DNA from: Heterocephalus glaber
Lineage: Eukaryota; Chordata; Mammalia; Rodentia; Bathyergidae
DNA: 64,000 nt
Direction of reading: 5' to 3'
Assembly (NCBI RefSeq): GCF_000247695.1
Contig: NW_004624730.1
Coordinates: 30,413,752 to 30,477,751, forward strand
Below the pieces are notes generated by a model that saw only the letters and a list, made by a program, of their open reading frames with translations, was not told the DNA's origin and ran no database searches. Below are positions 1 to 10,274 of this stretch, piece after piece; positions within the stretch are counted from its first letter, which is position 1, and each line of letters starts with the position of its first letter. The position numbers and the translations under genes were made by a program.

Positions 1-162
1 AGTCTTTGTAAATAGGGAAGGGTGGAGGGCATGAAGGGAGGGCTAGGAATGGGGAAAAAATAAGAACCAAGATGCATTATATAAAGGTATAATTCCCAAT
101 GAGAAATGTAACTGTGTTGTATACCTTGCAATGTACCAATAAAAGAATTTAATAAAAAAAAA
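1..162 (+). mobile_element. L1 3' end (3' UTR and A-rich tail)
   Basis: A purine-rich G/A tract is followed by the block ATGTACCAATAAAA and an A-rich tail. The same end recurs near 5.1, 6.8, 35.7, 52.7 and 61.3 kb on both strands, so this is the 3' terminus of a dispersed non-LTR element. The polypurine tract plus A-tail is typical of an L1 3' UTR. The 5' part lies outside the window. Confidence 0.7.
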
Positions 163-182
163 CTTAGCAGGATTAGAAAACA

Positions 183-1235
183 CAAGGCATATATAAAAAT
201 TCAGGTCTCTGTATACTTGCTATAAATGAAGAATTGGATATTGAAATTTAAAAGTTATGTAGGAGTACAAAGGACCTAGAAAAGTAAAAAGGAAAAATAA
301 AAAACAGTGTTGGAAGACATTTTGTACCTAATTTTGAGACTTCCTCTAAAGCTACTGTAATCAAGGCAGTGTTGATGTAAGGAAAGACATATAGATCATT
401 GGAATAAAACAGAGAATCTAGAAACAGAATCACACATATATGGCCCACTGAGTTTTGAATGATTATTTAAAAGCAACATTTTATAGAACATAAACTCAAT
501 CCAAGAGCAGAGGAAAAGTGTTTTTAGCAAATGGCACTAGAACACCTGGTATCTGTATATAAAAAATTAACCTCAACCCTTTAATTTCATACATAAAAAT
601 AAGTTGATAGGATCTATGAACCTAAATATGAAAGACTAAAACTATAAAACTTCAAGAAGAAATTACAAGGGAAAAAGTTTATGAATTTATGGTAGGCAGG
701 AAGAATTTCCTAGGATATAAAAAATATGACATATAAAAGAAAAAAATTGAGAAATTAGATTTCACCAAAATTTAGAACATTAAATGATATTGTTAAGAAA
801 ATGAACAGTAGTCCTTAAAGAGATAATATTTATAATGCATATAACCTATGACCAGAATATATAAAGAACTCTTACAGCTCATTAATAGACAACTCAATTA
901 AAAAGTAGACACAAGAAAATGATAAATAGCTAGTACAGCACAAGGAAAGGTGTGCAACAATAGAATCAGAAAAATACTAATCAGTACAATAACAAGATTG
1001 AATTATACACTCATTAGGAAGATGAAGTTAAAAGTTTTAAAAGAACAAATGTCAGCTTAGGTGTGAACCAGTTTGAACTTTCTAATACTGCTAATGTGAA
1101 TGTAAAATGATAAAACCATTTTCAAAAACAATATTGTATTTTCTTGTATTACTGTTAAGAACCAACATTCCTGTTCATAAATTTTTACTTGAGAGGAATG
1201 AAAACACATGTTCACAATAGATTTGTACAGACAAG
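183..1235 (+). mobile_element. Decayed L1 ORF2 fragment (reverse transcriptase C-terminal half)
   Basis: Plus-strand sequence follows the order of the L1 ORF2 C-terminal half, with recognisable stretches for the 'imported from polymerase domain' tail. One is the block around 380-420 (roughly 'atagatcattggaataaaac'); another is around 855-880 ('agaatatataaagaactctt'). Many stops and frameshifts are present and no frame exceeds about 60 codons. No L1 3' UTR follows it; instead an opposite-strand L1 segment starts near 1,300. The call rests on remembered similarity to mammalian L1 and was not aligned. Confidence 0.7.
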
Positions 1236-1299
1236 TTGAGTATCCCTTACCTGAAATTCTTGGGACAAGAGTGTTTCAGATTTTCATTTGAAATCCAAT

Positions 1300-2740
1300 T
1301 GATCTGCAAAGAGGATTGCTACTCTTGTTTTTTTTGTTTTTCAGGTTCCTGTCACCTAGAGTATTGTTTTCCACCCTTTAACTTTCAGACTATGACTTTC
1401 TTTTTGAATTAAATGTGTATCTTATATGCAGCATATTGTTGGATCTTGCTTCTTAACCCATTCTGCCAGTCTATTTCTTTTGATTGGTGAATTGAGACCA
1501 TTAACATTGATGGTTATAATTGATATGTATTGACGTATCATTGTCATGACTTTTTCTTTTTGTTGGATTCTCCCTCTTTGTGTTTAATTTCTTGTTGTGC
1601 CTGATGGATTCATTCTGCTGTGCTTCCTGGGGTTGTGATTCTTACTGTCTTTTCCTAGGATATTGTTTAAAATTTTTTCAAGTGCTGTTTTGGTGTTCAT
1701 GAAGTTCCTAAGGTGCTCTTTGTTATAAAAGTATCTCATTTCTCCATCAATTTTGAGAGATAATTTTGCAAGGTACATCAATCTGGGTTGGAAGCTGTTT
1801 TCTTTTAGGGCTTGAAATACATCACTCCAAGCTCTTCTTGCCTTGACGGTTTGCATTGAAAAGTCTTTTCTGATTCTGATGGGCTTTCCTTTGTATTTGA
1901 TTTCTTTTCTCTAACTGCATGTGGAATTTTGTTCTTCTGTTGGGTTTCTGGAATCTTAACAATTATATGACTATGTGTAGACTTTTTTTGATCATGGCTA
2001 GTTGGAGTCCTATATGCCTCACTTATCTATATGTCAAGTTCTTTTCCCCTGCTTGGAAAGTTTTCTGCCATCACTTCTGTGAAGAGTTTTTTTATGTCAT
2101 CTGTACTGTCTCCTGTTTCTTCATTGACTCCAAACAGTCTTATGTTATTCTTCTTTGCATTGTCTAGCAGCTGCTGGATTGATTTCTCATGGTCCCTTAC
2201 AGTTTTGAAGCAACTTTTCTTTTCCTGGTCACTAATTGCAACCTTATCTTCTATATCTGAAATTCTGCCCTCACATTGGCTCATTCTGCTGCACAGACTT
2301 TCAGTGGAGTTTTTAATCTCCTCAAAATGTTTGTATCTGTTTTATGGATTCCATTTGATTCCTATGTTGGGATTCCATTATGTTCCTGAGCTCCTCTCTA
2401 GATTTATTAATCATGTCTTCAACTATGAGCACAATCTCTGCTGTTATCTGAGAAATTATTTCTGATTTCATTCTTTCCATATCCTCTTTTGTTGCCAGTT
2501 CAGGTAGTCCAGGTGGTTGAGTATCAGTGTTTCATCTCATTTCTCATTGGGGTTGCTGTAGGTGATCTGGAAGTCTGGTTTTGAGACTTGTTTATGTGTC
2601 TTCTCATTTTGACAGGATGGAGGGAGGGAGGTGCTACTGGCACCTGTGCAGCTCGCCTCATCTGTGCTGGTTGGGGTGGTACAGTGGCCCAGAAGCCTCC
2701 TCTTGTGCTCTGGGAGTGCCTCACCTCCTCTGGAAAGAAT
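1300..2740 (-). mobile_element. L1 5' part, antisense: 5' UTR remnant, ORF1 and start of ORF2
   Basis: Read on the minus strand, an ORF1 start lies at 2605-2607. It is followed by a charged N-terminal region, a coiled-coil and RRM-like piece (2284-2027, containing 'NNIRLFGVNEETGD') and the ORF1 C-terminal domain (1856-1584, with 'ARRAWSDVFQALKE'). ORF2 then begins: near 1,440-1,520 the minus strand encodes the endonuclease-domain start ('KQDPTICC'). ORF1 encodes an RNA-binding chaperone and ORF2 the endonuclease/RT. The frames are interrupted, so the copy is dead. GC-rich sequence at about 2,640-2,740 may be L1 5' UTR. Confidence 0.75.
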
Positions 2741-4384
2741 TTTAAAACTAATTATCTTAAATATATTAAATTTTAATTTTAGTAGTAAAAAGTAATCACA
2801 GTAAGCACTCATAAAAACTTCTAAGGTTTGTTGAGAGATGCAGCAAAAATGTTGGTTTTTAGTTAGAGTCATTTTCTGTTGTTTGCAACCAGAAACTCCC
2901 ATCTGAATTTCTGTTCAAGGTCCTGCACAAAAACTATCAAGTTTTGTATTGTAAAGAGAATCAAATTCACAGTAATTAGATTGATTTTTCTAAATCACTG
3001 TACATGCCTTAAAAAAAGTTATTTAAGTTGGCACTCTAAGATTTGACAACTAGATTTGCAAAGTACTGCATTTTCAATCTTCTGCTTTAGAACTTCTGCT
3101 ATCATTCTTAAAGCTTACTGACAGAAAACCTTGCTGTTCTTGGGGGAAGGAGAAGATAAGATATAATAATAGAACAAGGAAACAGAAAAGAGTGTGATTC
3201 AAGTAGGAAAGCTATCATTTTAAACATTTTATCTATTTAAGCTTCAGAAGGCCCAGTCTCTTGGCTTTCAGTTACTGTACAAAAACTCTTGGTAGAAAGG
3301 TGAAGTTTTTGCTTCATGTTGGGTTAAATTCATTGTACCAGCCACCCATCCACACTTTCATATGGTCATTAAGTTGTTCTGTACTGAAATGAAGAGGTAT
3401 TATGAATTTTTTAATAGAAGTCATTACCCTGAAGTAGCTGCTAATGAAGTAGGCTTCACAGATTAAAGGAAACATACTTATTCTGACAACCTTACTTCAT
3501 CACATTTCTCTGTTCAACAAATTCACAGAACTTAACTCCAGGACTTAAGAGATGAGGATTGAGCATCCCCAGGACAAGAAAGGATGAGTGTGTTACCTAG
3601 ATTATTTGATTGGCTTTTATTGTTTTCTTGTTATTTTCTTGGTATCCTATATTCAAATGTTCTCATTCAAGAATGTTATGATCATATACCTCATGTTTAT
3701 AAGGAAGACAAAAAGCTTTTCTTTTAGCTATTGAAGATTGAAATATTTGTCCTGTGGGAAACAGCTGGAATGTATGATTCTTGGCTGGTTTTAGCTACAG
3801 AATTCTTTATTTACATGACATTTTATGCTAAATAACCATATAGAAATGGAGCTCTGTGGAAACTTAGGGTGCCAGAGATATCCCTAGTTTGTATTTTCTC
3901 CACCTGATGTTTTCTATGTACTAGTCCCACTCTGACACAGTTATCCCCATGCAACTCAGGGCCTCTAAGAACTGAGAGATTTAAGTGACTGTCTTTGAAC
4001 TAAATGTCTTGATATTGGAATATATGGAATATGTGTGTATATTTTTTATTGAGAGATTTTATCATCATAAGATAAAACACAACCATAATCAGTGCAATAT
4101 AAAGTAAAACATATCTTAGTATAGACTATTATCAAAGAAAATCCCATAGATTTTCTATTAATGATTTTACTTATTTTTATCAATTATCTTGGTTGAAATC
4201 ACCTAGAATTCTTGCTTCCATCATAATTGAAAGACCCTATAATGTTAGAGAAAAGAGAGAAGTCACAGGAGTCTGACATCTTGGCTGATTTTCTGGACAT
4301 GTAACCTCCGGATGCATCTCTTCCCATCTGAAGAAATGGAGAAGGCCTCAAAGTTTCCACATTTCCCACAATTTCCTACTGATA
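2741..4384. other. Intergenic, no gene seen
   Basis: AT-rich sequence with no convincing reading frame, RNA gene or recognisable repeat. Single promoter-like or polyadenylation-like words occur at background frequency. Confidence 0.6.
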
Positions 4385-4535
4385 AGGACCACCTGTGGTA
4401 CTTGTAGTTGCTAAAAGTACAAATTCTCAGAATCATTTCAATCCCATTAAATCAGAATTTTCAAGAGAGTGTGTGGGAAGCTATGCCTTTGACAAGACCA
4501 CCAGGTGAGTTGAATCACTACAAAGTTTGGGAACA
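4385..4535 (+). mobile_element. MER5A-like hAT (Charlie) non-autonomous DNA transposon
   Basis: The order of words matches the MER5A family: 'acaaattctcag', then 'aaatcagaatttt', then a block ending 'aagaccaccaggtgagttgaatcac' split by divergence, then 'aaagtttgggaac'. The element is an ancient, non-coding mammalian DNA transposon. Terminal inverted repeats are not clearly preserved. Recognition is from memory of the family, without alignment. Confidence 0.6.
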
Positions 4536-4966
4536 AACAAATTCATTATCTCTATCATTCTCATTCAGAAACTGCACGCTTCTCTTAGTCTTTCCTTTAC
4601 CATAAATGTTTTCATTGAAGCTAAAGAATTTGGAATAAAGCTGTTGGCAGGAAGGAAATAATTATTTCTTTAAAGTGAAAATAATGTTATGTTACAGTTA
4701 GCTTTTTTCCATGAAATATTAAAGTAATTTTATAATATTGAATAGTTAAGTTAGATTTTCTTTTAAAAAAAATGTCAGAATCTAAATAGAGCAGCTTTTG
4801 TCAAACTCTTATGAAGCAATAATGAATAGAGCTGAGAGGTCATGGAGGAAGAGATCCCATGCAGAAAAGCCTGATAATAACAGCTGTCACAAAAATCTAC
4901 AACCACAGCTGTGCAAAAAGAACACTACATCCTTAACCTCCATGCCCCTGTCCCCTAACAAAACAA

Positions 4967-4990
4967 CAAAACAAAACAAAACAAAAAAAC
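4967..4990. repeat. (CAAAA)n simple repeat
   Basis: A short A-rich run with repeating CAAAA/ACAAA units. It may be the tail of an unrecognised retroposon. Confidence 0.7.
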
Positions 4991-5099
4991 TTCTGCCAGG
5001 ATGGCTGCATAGCAATTGCCATTTTAATCTTGGACGGACACTACCCATATATTCTTGTATATCTATATATCCTTGTAGCCTAGCATTATTCATTCTCAT

Positions 5100-5190
5100 T
5101 TGCCTGTTACATGTACCAACTTCCAACAAAAATGTAAACATTGTGTATTACACACATGTAGTAATAAACTAAAATTTTTAAAAATTGAAA
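5100..5190 (+). mobile_element. Short L1 3' end
   Basis: It contains 'acatgtaccaacttcc' followed by 'atgtaaacat' and 'aataaacta', then A-rich sequence. It matches the reverse complement of the segment at 6,790-6,900, so both are copies of one 3' end. Confidence 0.5.
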
Positions 5191-6789
5191 AACTTCCTCT
5201 TGCCTCAGCATTCTGGAATGTACACATAGTTTACTATGGCATATATATTCCCATTGACATGTACACTTCCAAATAAATTCTTTATCTTTGCAGAATCTTT
5301 TGGTCATTTAGATTTTAATACATCTAATCTCCATGTCTCTCTTTTTTTGTCTATGGGTTGCTTTAGCTCTAACTTCAGCTTTTTTCATTTCTTTGTTATT
5401 GTTGTTAAGGGAATTTTTCTTTTTATTCTTACAAATCACTTAAAAATGTGTGCCATTTCTTTTTTCAAGTACTATGTTACAGATTTTCTGCAAATTTTGC
5501 CAAGAAATTTTCTTAACAGTAGCTTTAAATTAACTTCTCAAAGCAGAGCAAGTATCTACATGCTTCATTCACTTAGCAAAAATGTACATTGCACTGTCAA
5601 GGTGGCAAAAAATAATCTCAATTTGAGGATTCCCTTCTATTTTTTCTAAGTCTTATTCCATGTTGGGTATTGTGAGGAGTAAGGAATAGATGACTATCTG
5701 GCTGTAAGAGGAATTTATGCAAATTAGTTATCTTTACTGACCCACAGTCTTCAGATAATATCAATAAGAGGTCATTCATTCTTGCCCTCAGGATTTCCAG
5801 GGTTGGTTACAGTTTTTCTTATTCTTTGCCACTCCTGAGAGTGTAAACATGCTACAGCTCCTGGGGGCCAGGGATCCTCTGAACTCTCTGAGGTTCCTTT
5901 GAAAAGGTATAACCTACAGTTATTTCCTTTTCAGTTTTCACCTCTTTCTTCTATAACTTCTCCAGAAGTAATCCCTAGATTCCTTTTATTCTGGAATTCC
6001 AAAAAAAATCACTTAGAATTTTTACTAAAACCTTGCTTTAGAATATTGCTTTGCGTTCAACCCAGTTTCAACCTAGCTGAAGTCTAAATACAATTTGTTA
6101 CACTAATACTTATTTGTAGTATGTCATACAAGTACATACTTGTCTCTATCCAAATCTTAATCCCAACAATACTTTCTAAGTACTTCTTAGAAATTACTAA
6201 TTTGCTAAATAAGTTCACTAAAGCTTCATTATAAATACTTAAAATATTTTCTAATAGTTTAAATATAGCAAAATGTTATGTGCTGGCAATATAATACTCT
6301 AAGGATTAGTTAGTTGGTTATCTCAAAGAACTTTTCTGGAATGACTTCAGCATAGAGAAATTGATTTCACACATAAATCTAATGTGCATGTGTTTCTTTA
6401 GAAATTATGTAAATATTATCATTGTTCACCTATAAAAATGTCAAGCAGCATTCTGAAAAATTCAAAACATTACATCATTTGTTCCATGGCTTATGTTTTA
6501 CTTTTTAAATTTATGACTGTTATTTTTCTTCTTGTGGGGATATATTTTGTTTTCCATGCCTTTGGAAGTGATTACTTTAACCTGTTTTAATTCTTAGAGA
6601 AATTCCTGATGTTTCTCTTGAAATGTTAACCTTTATTTATATCTTACACTTTATTTATGATGCTAAAAGTCACATTTTTAACTGAAACAATGCAATGAGA
6701 GTAACAAAAGACTGTAGAACATAAATTAATATTTTCCATTTACTTTTTCTCCATATGATTAAACAAACTTTGAACAACACCATGAATTT
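5191..6789. other. Intergenic, no gene seen
   Basis: AT-rich. The longest plus-strand frame (137 codons, 5236-5649) is composition-driven, rich in Phe/Leu/Ser, with no recognisable domain, so it is not called. Confidence 0.6.
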
Positions 6790-6960
6790 TCTTTTCTTTT
6801 TCAGTTTATTAGTACATGTTTACACTTCTTGTGGGAAGTTGGTACATGTACATAGCACATCTTAACTTCTTTTTTCAATTCCTTTCTCTTTTCTCCTTCC
6901 CCCATCTACCCACCTCTTGATCTTCCTCTTTGAGAATAATTCCTTTTCTAACATAATTTT
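6790..6960 (-). mobile_element. L1 3' end, antisense
   Basis: On the minus strand a purine-rich G/A tract leads to 'catgtaccaacttccc', 'gtgtaaacatgtac' and 'aataaac' with an A-rich tail. It has the same architecture as the copies at 1-162 and 52.6-52.85 kb. Confidence 0.6.
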
Positions 6961-6999
6961 ATAATATAAATTACCACTTAGTCTTTACTACTAAAGATC

Positions 7000-7145
7000 A
7001 AGATCAGGGATGCTCTACTATTGAACTACACCCCAGCCCCCCTTTTTTTAAATTTTGAAACAGGGTCTCACTAAGTTGTTGAAGGGGACTCATTTTGAGA
7101 TCTTGTGCCTCAGCTTCTCAAACTGTATAATTATATTTTTAATAT
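7000..7145 (-). mobile_element. Composite ID/B1-like SINE, antisense, decayed
   Basis: The plus strand shows 'attgaactacaccccagcc' (tRNA-derived half, antisense), a T-rich linker, then 'acagggtctcactaagttg' and 'gcctcagcttctcaaa', the antisense signature of a 7SL-derived B1-like half. No intact Pol III boxes are evident. Confidence 0.6.
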
Positions 7146-7634
7146 TTATATAATATGCCAACAGTTGCTTTCCCAAAATCTAGCCAGTTCCAAAGTTGCC
7201 AGATATTTAGTGATATCCAGTTTTTTAAAATAATCTTATAAAGAATCACATGATCAAAACCTGCAGAAACTGAAAGAGGTGGTTACACTGGTCTAAGGAG
7301 TGCAAAGGTCTGTACAGTTTAAGCCACCTGTAAACAACTTTACAATTGAAGCACTAATTCTAGTTTAACAATTTCAATATGTATCAGCCAGAATAAACTT
7401 TACAGATTTCATACGTATATAATAAAGTTTCATTGTATTAATTTTCATTTATTTGACAACTATATATAAAGTTGAATAGTATCTATTACATAAATTGATA
7501 TTGATTTCTTTTCGTACCTAGCATAGATATTGTTATAAAATTCTGATATAGAAAGGCAAACTACTAAGCAGAATTAAATATATATTAAACAACCATGTGA
7601 TAGTAAATACAGTACACTGATACTTCAAAATCAC

Positions 7635-8188
7635 TGTTGTGCCCAGATCGCATAGTCCCAAAGACCACCAGGAAGCCAATCCCAATGTAAGCACATGAAG
7701 GTCGTTTATTCAAGCTCAAACAGGGACTCTCAACTGTCACCGATGCAATGCAGCGGGTCGAGATTGAGAGCCCCGAATTTCAAATTAGCAGGGTTTTTAT
7801 AGAGGTTACAGCAAGGTTTGGAGATTTTCCACTTAGCAGTTACGTGATTGGTTGACAATTAGCAAGCATGAAATGTACATTTCTGATTGGCTAGGTGCAT
7901 TGGGGGTTCAGGGGGGGCTACATGTAGGTTTTACAAGGGAAAAGAGGGACAAAGGTTAGTGGCCGACTGTCACGTACTGATGGTCAGCAGATCTACAGAT
8001 TGTTCTATGGATAGTGGGCCCGGAACATTCATTTCCTGGGCAAACAGATGGCTGAGTAACTAACTCAGGCACTTTGCTTCTTTACAGATTGTATCTTTTG
8101 TCCCAAAGCAAGCACATTTTAACCATTAATTTGTGAGAGACTAGGGGAATAGTGGATTTTAGCAAAATGGAGCCGCTTTGGTCTCACA
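7635..8188 (-). repeat. Provirus 3' LTR (554 bp)
   Basis: The repeat is bounded by TG...CA and nearly identical to 15,772-16,319. By eye there are 14 substitutions and three indels (5, 2 and 1 bp) between the two. In sense orientation it has CCAAT boxes (inverse ATTGG at 7886-7890 and 7847-7851), a TATA box (7794-7801) and an AATAAA poly(A) signal (7705-7710). The spacing implies a short R region. The 5-bp 'gcaat' extra unit near 7,746 is a small tandem duplication absent from the other LTR. Confidence 0.95.
7705..7710 (-). terminator. LTR poly(A) signal AATAAA
   Basis: It sits about 85 bp downstream of the TATA box in the proviral sense and would direct 3' end formation of viral RNA in the 3' LTR. 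The 5' LTR copy is at 15842-15847. Confidence 0.75.
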
Positions 8189-8201
8189 TTCCCCCCTTCT
8201 C
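8189..8201 (-). other. Polypurine tract (plus-strand primer site)
   Basis: In proviral sense, AGAAGGGGGGAA directly abuts the U3 start TGTGAGACC. An A/G run ending at the LTR edge is the expected primer for plus-strand DNA synthesis in retroviruses. It looks intact. Confidence 0.9.
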
Positions 8202-8221
8202 ATGATGCTATAGAGGACCAA

Positions 8222-10274
8222 TCATGGGCCTCTGGAGGTTAATTCTATTAGGTCTGTAGAAACTGGCTGGTATTGGGACCTGAGTACCATTAGTTGTACA
8301 GTATTAATGCATTCTCTAATGAATGAAACTAATCTATTGAGTATACAAGGCCCAATGGTTAACAGTAGTAACAGAATAAGCAAGGGGCCCAGTAGGGTAG
8401 AGATCAGAGTAGTTAGCCATGGGGAGGAATTAAACTAGGATTCAAACCAATTTCGAGTTTGTTCTTGTTCTTGCTTTCGCCTAGCGATACCCTCTCTAAC
8501 TTTGGCCATAGATTCTTTGATCACCTCTGAGTGGTCTACATAGAAACAAGGTTCTTCACCTAAGGCAATGCAGAGTCCTCCCTGTTGAAGAAAAATTAAA
8601 TCTAGCCCCCTTCAGTTTTGGAGGACCACTTCTGCCAGTGAGGTTAGAGACTCTTGCAGGTGGGAGATTGAGCTTTCTAGCCTCTCAATGTCTATGTCTA
8701 TGGCTGCTCTCAAATCATTGTAATGTTTATTTTGTAACACTAAAGATGAGACCCCTGTTCCTGCCCCAGCTAATCCTAAACCTAAGAGAACTGTCAAAGT
8801 GATGGCTGTCATAGGTTCTCGTTTAACTCTGGCAGAGAACTCAAGTGATTGAAAATATCTTCTTCCAAGTGATATAATAGTCTAGGAACTAATTGCACTA
8901 GCACACAAAAGTCTCTAGTCTGGTTGAGCACCTTCCTATGTGCACAAGGGGTAAGCCCGGTGGAACAAGCCCACCATCCATCAGAAGGGGGTACAAAATA
9001 TTTTTCTGACCTAGACTGATAGGTTTGATTGCAAAGGTGTTGGTGAGTGGTCGGGACAGTGCCAACACAAGTTCCTTGTCCAGTCACTGATTGTAGGGTC
9101 AGCCTGGCTGTCCCCTTTTGTTGCCATCTACACTGAGTTGGACTATCTGACTCAGTGAAGTTTTCTGAGAAAGCTATTCCCTCATAATAAGGGGGCTTAA
9201 TGTCATAACACAACCAACAAGACTGAGTAAGATCTGGTCTGGAGGCATTTAGGGCTTTGAAGGTGTGGACCATCAGTCCCCAGAGGGGGTCCTGGTCCTG
9301 GTTGTGGTTGACATTTTCAGCCTGGGTGGCAGCCTGAGAGGGGAGCTGGGACATGGGTGGAGGCGTGGGAGGCATGGGTGAGGTTCCCTGGAGAGGGGGC
9401 TTGGTGGGTCTAGGAGGAACCAGGGGAACTAGTGCCAAATTTGGCCCAATTGGCTGAGGAGGCCCCATGACGACATGTGGCTCTATTTTTAGTCTCACAG
9501 TAAATAGTAACCCATTGTCATGACCATCTTGATATAGGCGGAGTCCCCATGCCCGGCCTGTTTCCCACCTAGTGTACTGTTTACCTTGGTCTGTGAACGA
9601 AAGTCTGACTGGGTTACAGAGGAACTCTGAACATGGACCGTTAAGGACCATGACATTACCATTACAGAGGCTTGTTTGAAGGCCCGGGGGGCCAGGGACT
9701 CTTTTTAAAGAAATTAAATCACCTGTGACAGGCGGAGCCCGTGAGACGGTACCCGTGGACTCACATCCCCATTTTGCACAATAGAACTCATCAATCCCTC
9801 CACATTTTTCTGCTTGAGACCATGAGCATCCTTCTCCCGGGCAGACATAGAAAGGGGTGTTTCACAAAACATTTCTCTCAGTGGGTTGGCCACACCCAGC
9901 TCTAATCTTTTTGGAGCCATGGGTAGGGACACCCAAGGGGGGGTTAGATTTTTATCACATTTGGTGGTACCTGCTTTACATATGGGCTTTCCCCCGGGTC
10001 TGATTTCCCAGTTTCCGTTGGTCCAGGTCCCTGCAGCGAGTCGACACAGATCAAAGTCAAGGGTGGGCCACCAGGTCAGCGGCGGTGTCACTTTAGATGT
10101 ACTGTTGACAATGTCTCCCATGGATGTACTAATAATCATCCAAGTTAAATTCAGGGGAGCATGTGGGTTCTGTCTTCCCAACACTGGTGTTAAGAGTACA
10201 GTTACCATAATTATGACCATTGATGACGCAGTCTGAGTTTGAGAGGGTTGTCGCAGTCCTTGGACACCTGCCAT
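8222..10274 (-). pseudogene. env: Proviral env (SU and TM), broken by frameshifts and stops
   Basis: Env would make the surface (SU) and transmembrane (TM) glycoproteins. The ATG at 10272-10274 overlaps the end of pol by 64 bp and begins a signal-peptide-like segment. The frame shifts near 9,850-9,860 (C-rich run) into a second frame that carries SU, a proline-rich region and a CWLC motif (9208-9219). It shifts again near 8,840-8,870 into the TM frame. There an Arg-Val-Lys-Arg furin-type site lies at 8819-8830, followed by a Gly/Ala-rich fusion-peptide-like stretch, a heptad region, a membrane span and a cytoplasmic tail ending at TGA 8222-8224. In-frame stops in TM are TGA at 8612-8614 and TAG at 8435-8437. 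The CX6CC motif reads C-x6-Pro-Cys (8546-8572). No functional envelope is expected. Confidence 0.93.

Noticed and set aside
2031..2465. 144-codon plus-strand frame
   Set aside because: Reverse strand of an L1 ORF1 fragment.
183..2740. Single L1 inverted by twin priming
   Set aside because: The 3' UTR is not attached to the plus-strand fragment and the order does not fit.
5236..5649. 137-codon plus-strand frame
   Set aside because: Phe/Leu/Ser-rich with no domain, in AT-rich sequence where T-rich codons lengthen frames; no promoter or splice context.
9886..10236. 116-codon plus-strand frame
   Set aside because: Antisense to env.
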